Source: Mycobacterium florentinum
GTDB taxonomy: Bacteria > Actinomycetota > Actinomycetes > Mycobacteriales > Mycobacteriaceae
DNA: 64,000 bases
Direction: 5' to 3'
Assembly: GCF_010730355.1 (NCBI RefSeq)
Contig: NZ_AP022576.1
Span: forward strand, 1-64,000
The notes under the pieces are model-generated. The model saw only the letters and a program-made list of their open reading frames with translations. It made no database searches and had not been told where the DNA came from. Positions within the stretch are counted from its first letter, which is position 1. Each line of letters begins with the position of its first letter. Positions 63,504-64,000 of the stretch are shown in pieces. A program made the position numbers and the translations under genes.

Positions 63504-64000
63504 ATGACCGGTAGCACCATCACGGATTGGGAAAAGGCGGAGATCGACAAAGCCAACGCCTCTGGACTGACTCCGGTGGTGTTCGTGCATGGTCTGTGGT
63601 TGCTGTCCAGCAGCTGGCAGCGTTGGCGTGAGTTGTTCGAAGCGAACGGATACGCGACCATCGCCCCCGGTTGGCCCGACGATCCGGCCACCGTCGCCGA
63701 GGCGTTCGAGCATCCAGAAGTCTTCGCGCACAAGACAGTTCAAGCCGTCACTGATCACTATCTGGAAGCCATCGGGCAGCTGACGAAGAAACCCGCGGTC
63801 GTCGGTCACTCCTTCGGCGGCTTGATCTCCCAGAAGATCGCGGGCACGGGTGCGTCGGTGGCGACCGTGTCGATCGACAACGCCCCGTTCAGAGGGATTC
63901 TGCCGCTGCCGATCTCGGCGCTGCGCTCGTCGTTCCCGGTGCTGGGCAACCCCGCCAACCACGGCAAGGCCGTCGCCCTGACCTTCGATCAGTTCAAGTA
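63504..64000 (+). CDS. Alpha/beta hydrolase, 3' end outside the window
   Basis: The start ATG 63504 follows GGAAGGA. The frame stays open to the right edge (165 codons): MTGSTITDWEKAEIDKANASGLTPVVFVHGLWLLSSSWQRWRELFEANGY (HG oxyanion), then KKPAVVGHSFGGLISQKIAG (nucleophile Ser) and the start of a cap region. This resembles non-heme chloroperoxidase-like or lipase-like mycobacterial hydrolases. The catalytic Asp and His would lie beyond 64000. It is preceded by a terminator-like hairpin at 63434-63466. Confidence 0.82.
   Translation, partial: MTGSTITDWEKAEIDKANASGLTPVVFVHGLWLLSSSWQRWRELFEANGYATIAPGWPDDPATVAEAFEHPEVFAHKTVQAVTDHYLEAIGQLTKKPAVVGHSFGGLISQKIAGTGASVATVSIDNAPFRGILPLPISALRSSFPVLGNPANHGKAVALTFDQFK

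Overview
The window is chromosomal DNA from a slow-growing, non-tuberculous Mycobacterium. The evidence is high GC content, frequent GTG/TTG starts, a FAS-II mycolate operon (fabD-acpM-kasA-kasB-accD6), a PPE gene, ptpA/ptkA, a DUF732 protein, and many four-base ATGA/GTGA gene overlaps. From about 22.9 to 63.3 kb the order matches, from memory and in inverted orientation, the M. tuberculosis block Rv2264c to Rv2232. I see no integrase, transposase, rRNA or CRISPR array.

Layout. (1) 0.1-4.8 kb is an accessory DNA modification/repair island: a Vsr nickase, a 5-methylcytosine methyltransferase split into two reading frames, an Fe-S HhH glycosylase-like protein, a MutL/MORC-type GHKL ATPase and a GIY-YIG nuclease. 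This is the best candidate for an undescribed system. (2) 5-17 kb carries an EcsC protein, an HD hydrolase, an aromatic (hydroxyquinol-type) catabolic cluster, a cutinase, a peptidoglycan amidase, DUF202 membrane proteins, a haloacid-dehalogenase-like protein, a lipoprotein and a phosphotransferase. Many genes here and in the island are broken by single-base indels. (3) 16.3-22.8 kb holds a hydrolase/TetR pair, a diiron-type protein, a P450 coupled to an MmpS-like secreted protein, and a reductase. (4) 22.9-38.8 kb holds an Hsp70-like membrane protein, SDR, metallo-hydrolase plus MscR, methyltransferase, beta-lactamase-like protein, DUF3145, diacylglycerol kinase, FAD oxidase, TetR plus GlpD, and a TetR/FAD-monooxygenase pair with matching palindromic operators.

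(5) 38.9-45.7 kb is the FAS-II operon on the minus strand, with its PucR-type regulator (MabR) immediately upstream and an inverted repeat at the expected operator position. (6) 45.8-50.4 kb holds aceE, a lipoprotein, DUF3052 and ahpE. (7) 50.4-60 kb is a variable segment: a PPE gene, tRNA-Val, a class I DAHP synthase preceded by an aromatic-amino-acid leader peptide and terminator, a type II thioesterase, DUF6319, a 33-bp duplicate of the tRNA 3' end, remnants of a WYL regulator and a glycosyltransferase, a DUF732 protein, an epoxide hydrolase, a VOC protein and an SDR. The tRNA duplicate suggests an old tRNA-targeted insertion. (8) 59.4-64 kb returns to conserved order: DUF2236 protein, a 45-residue membrane protein, cobD, SURF1, ptpA, ptkA, and a truncated alpha/beta hydrolase at the right edge.
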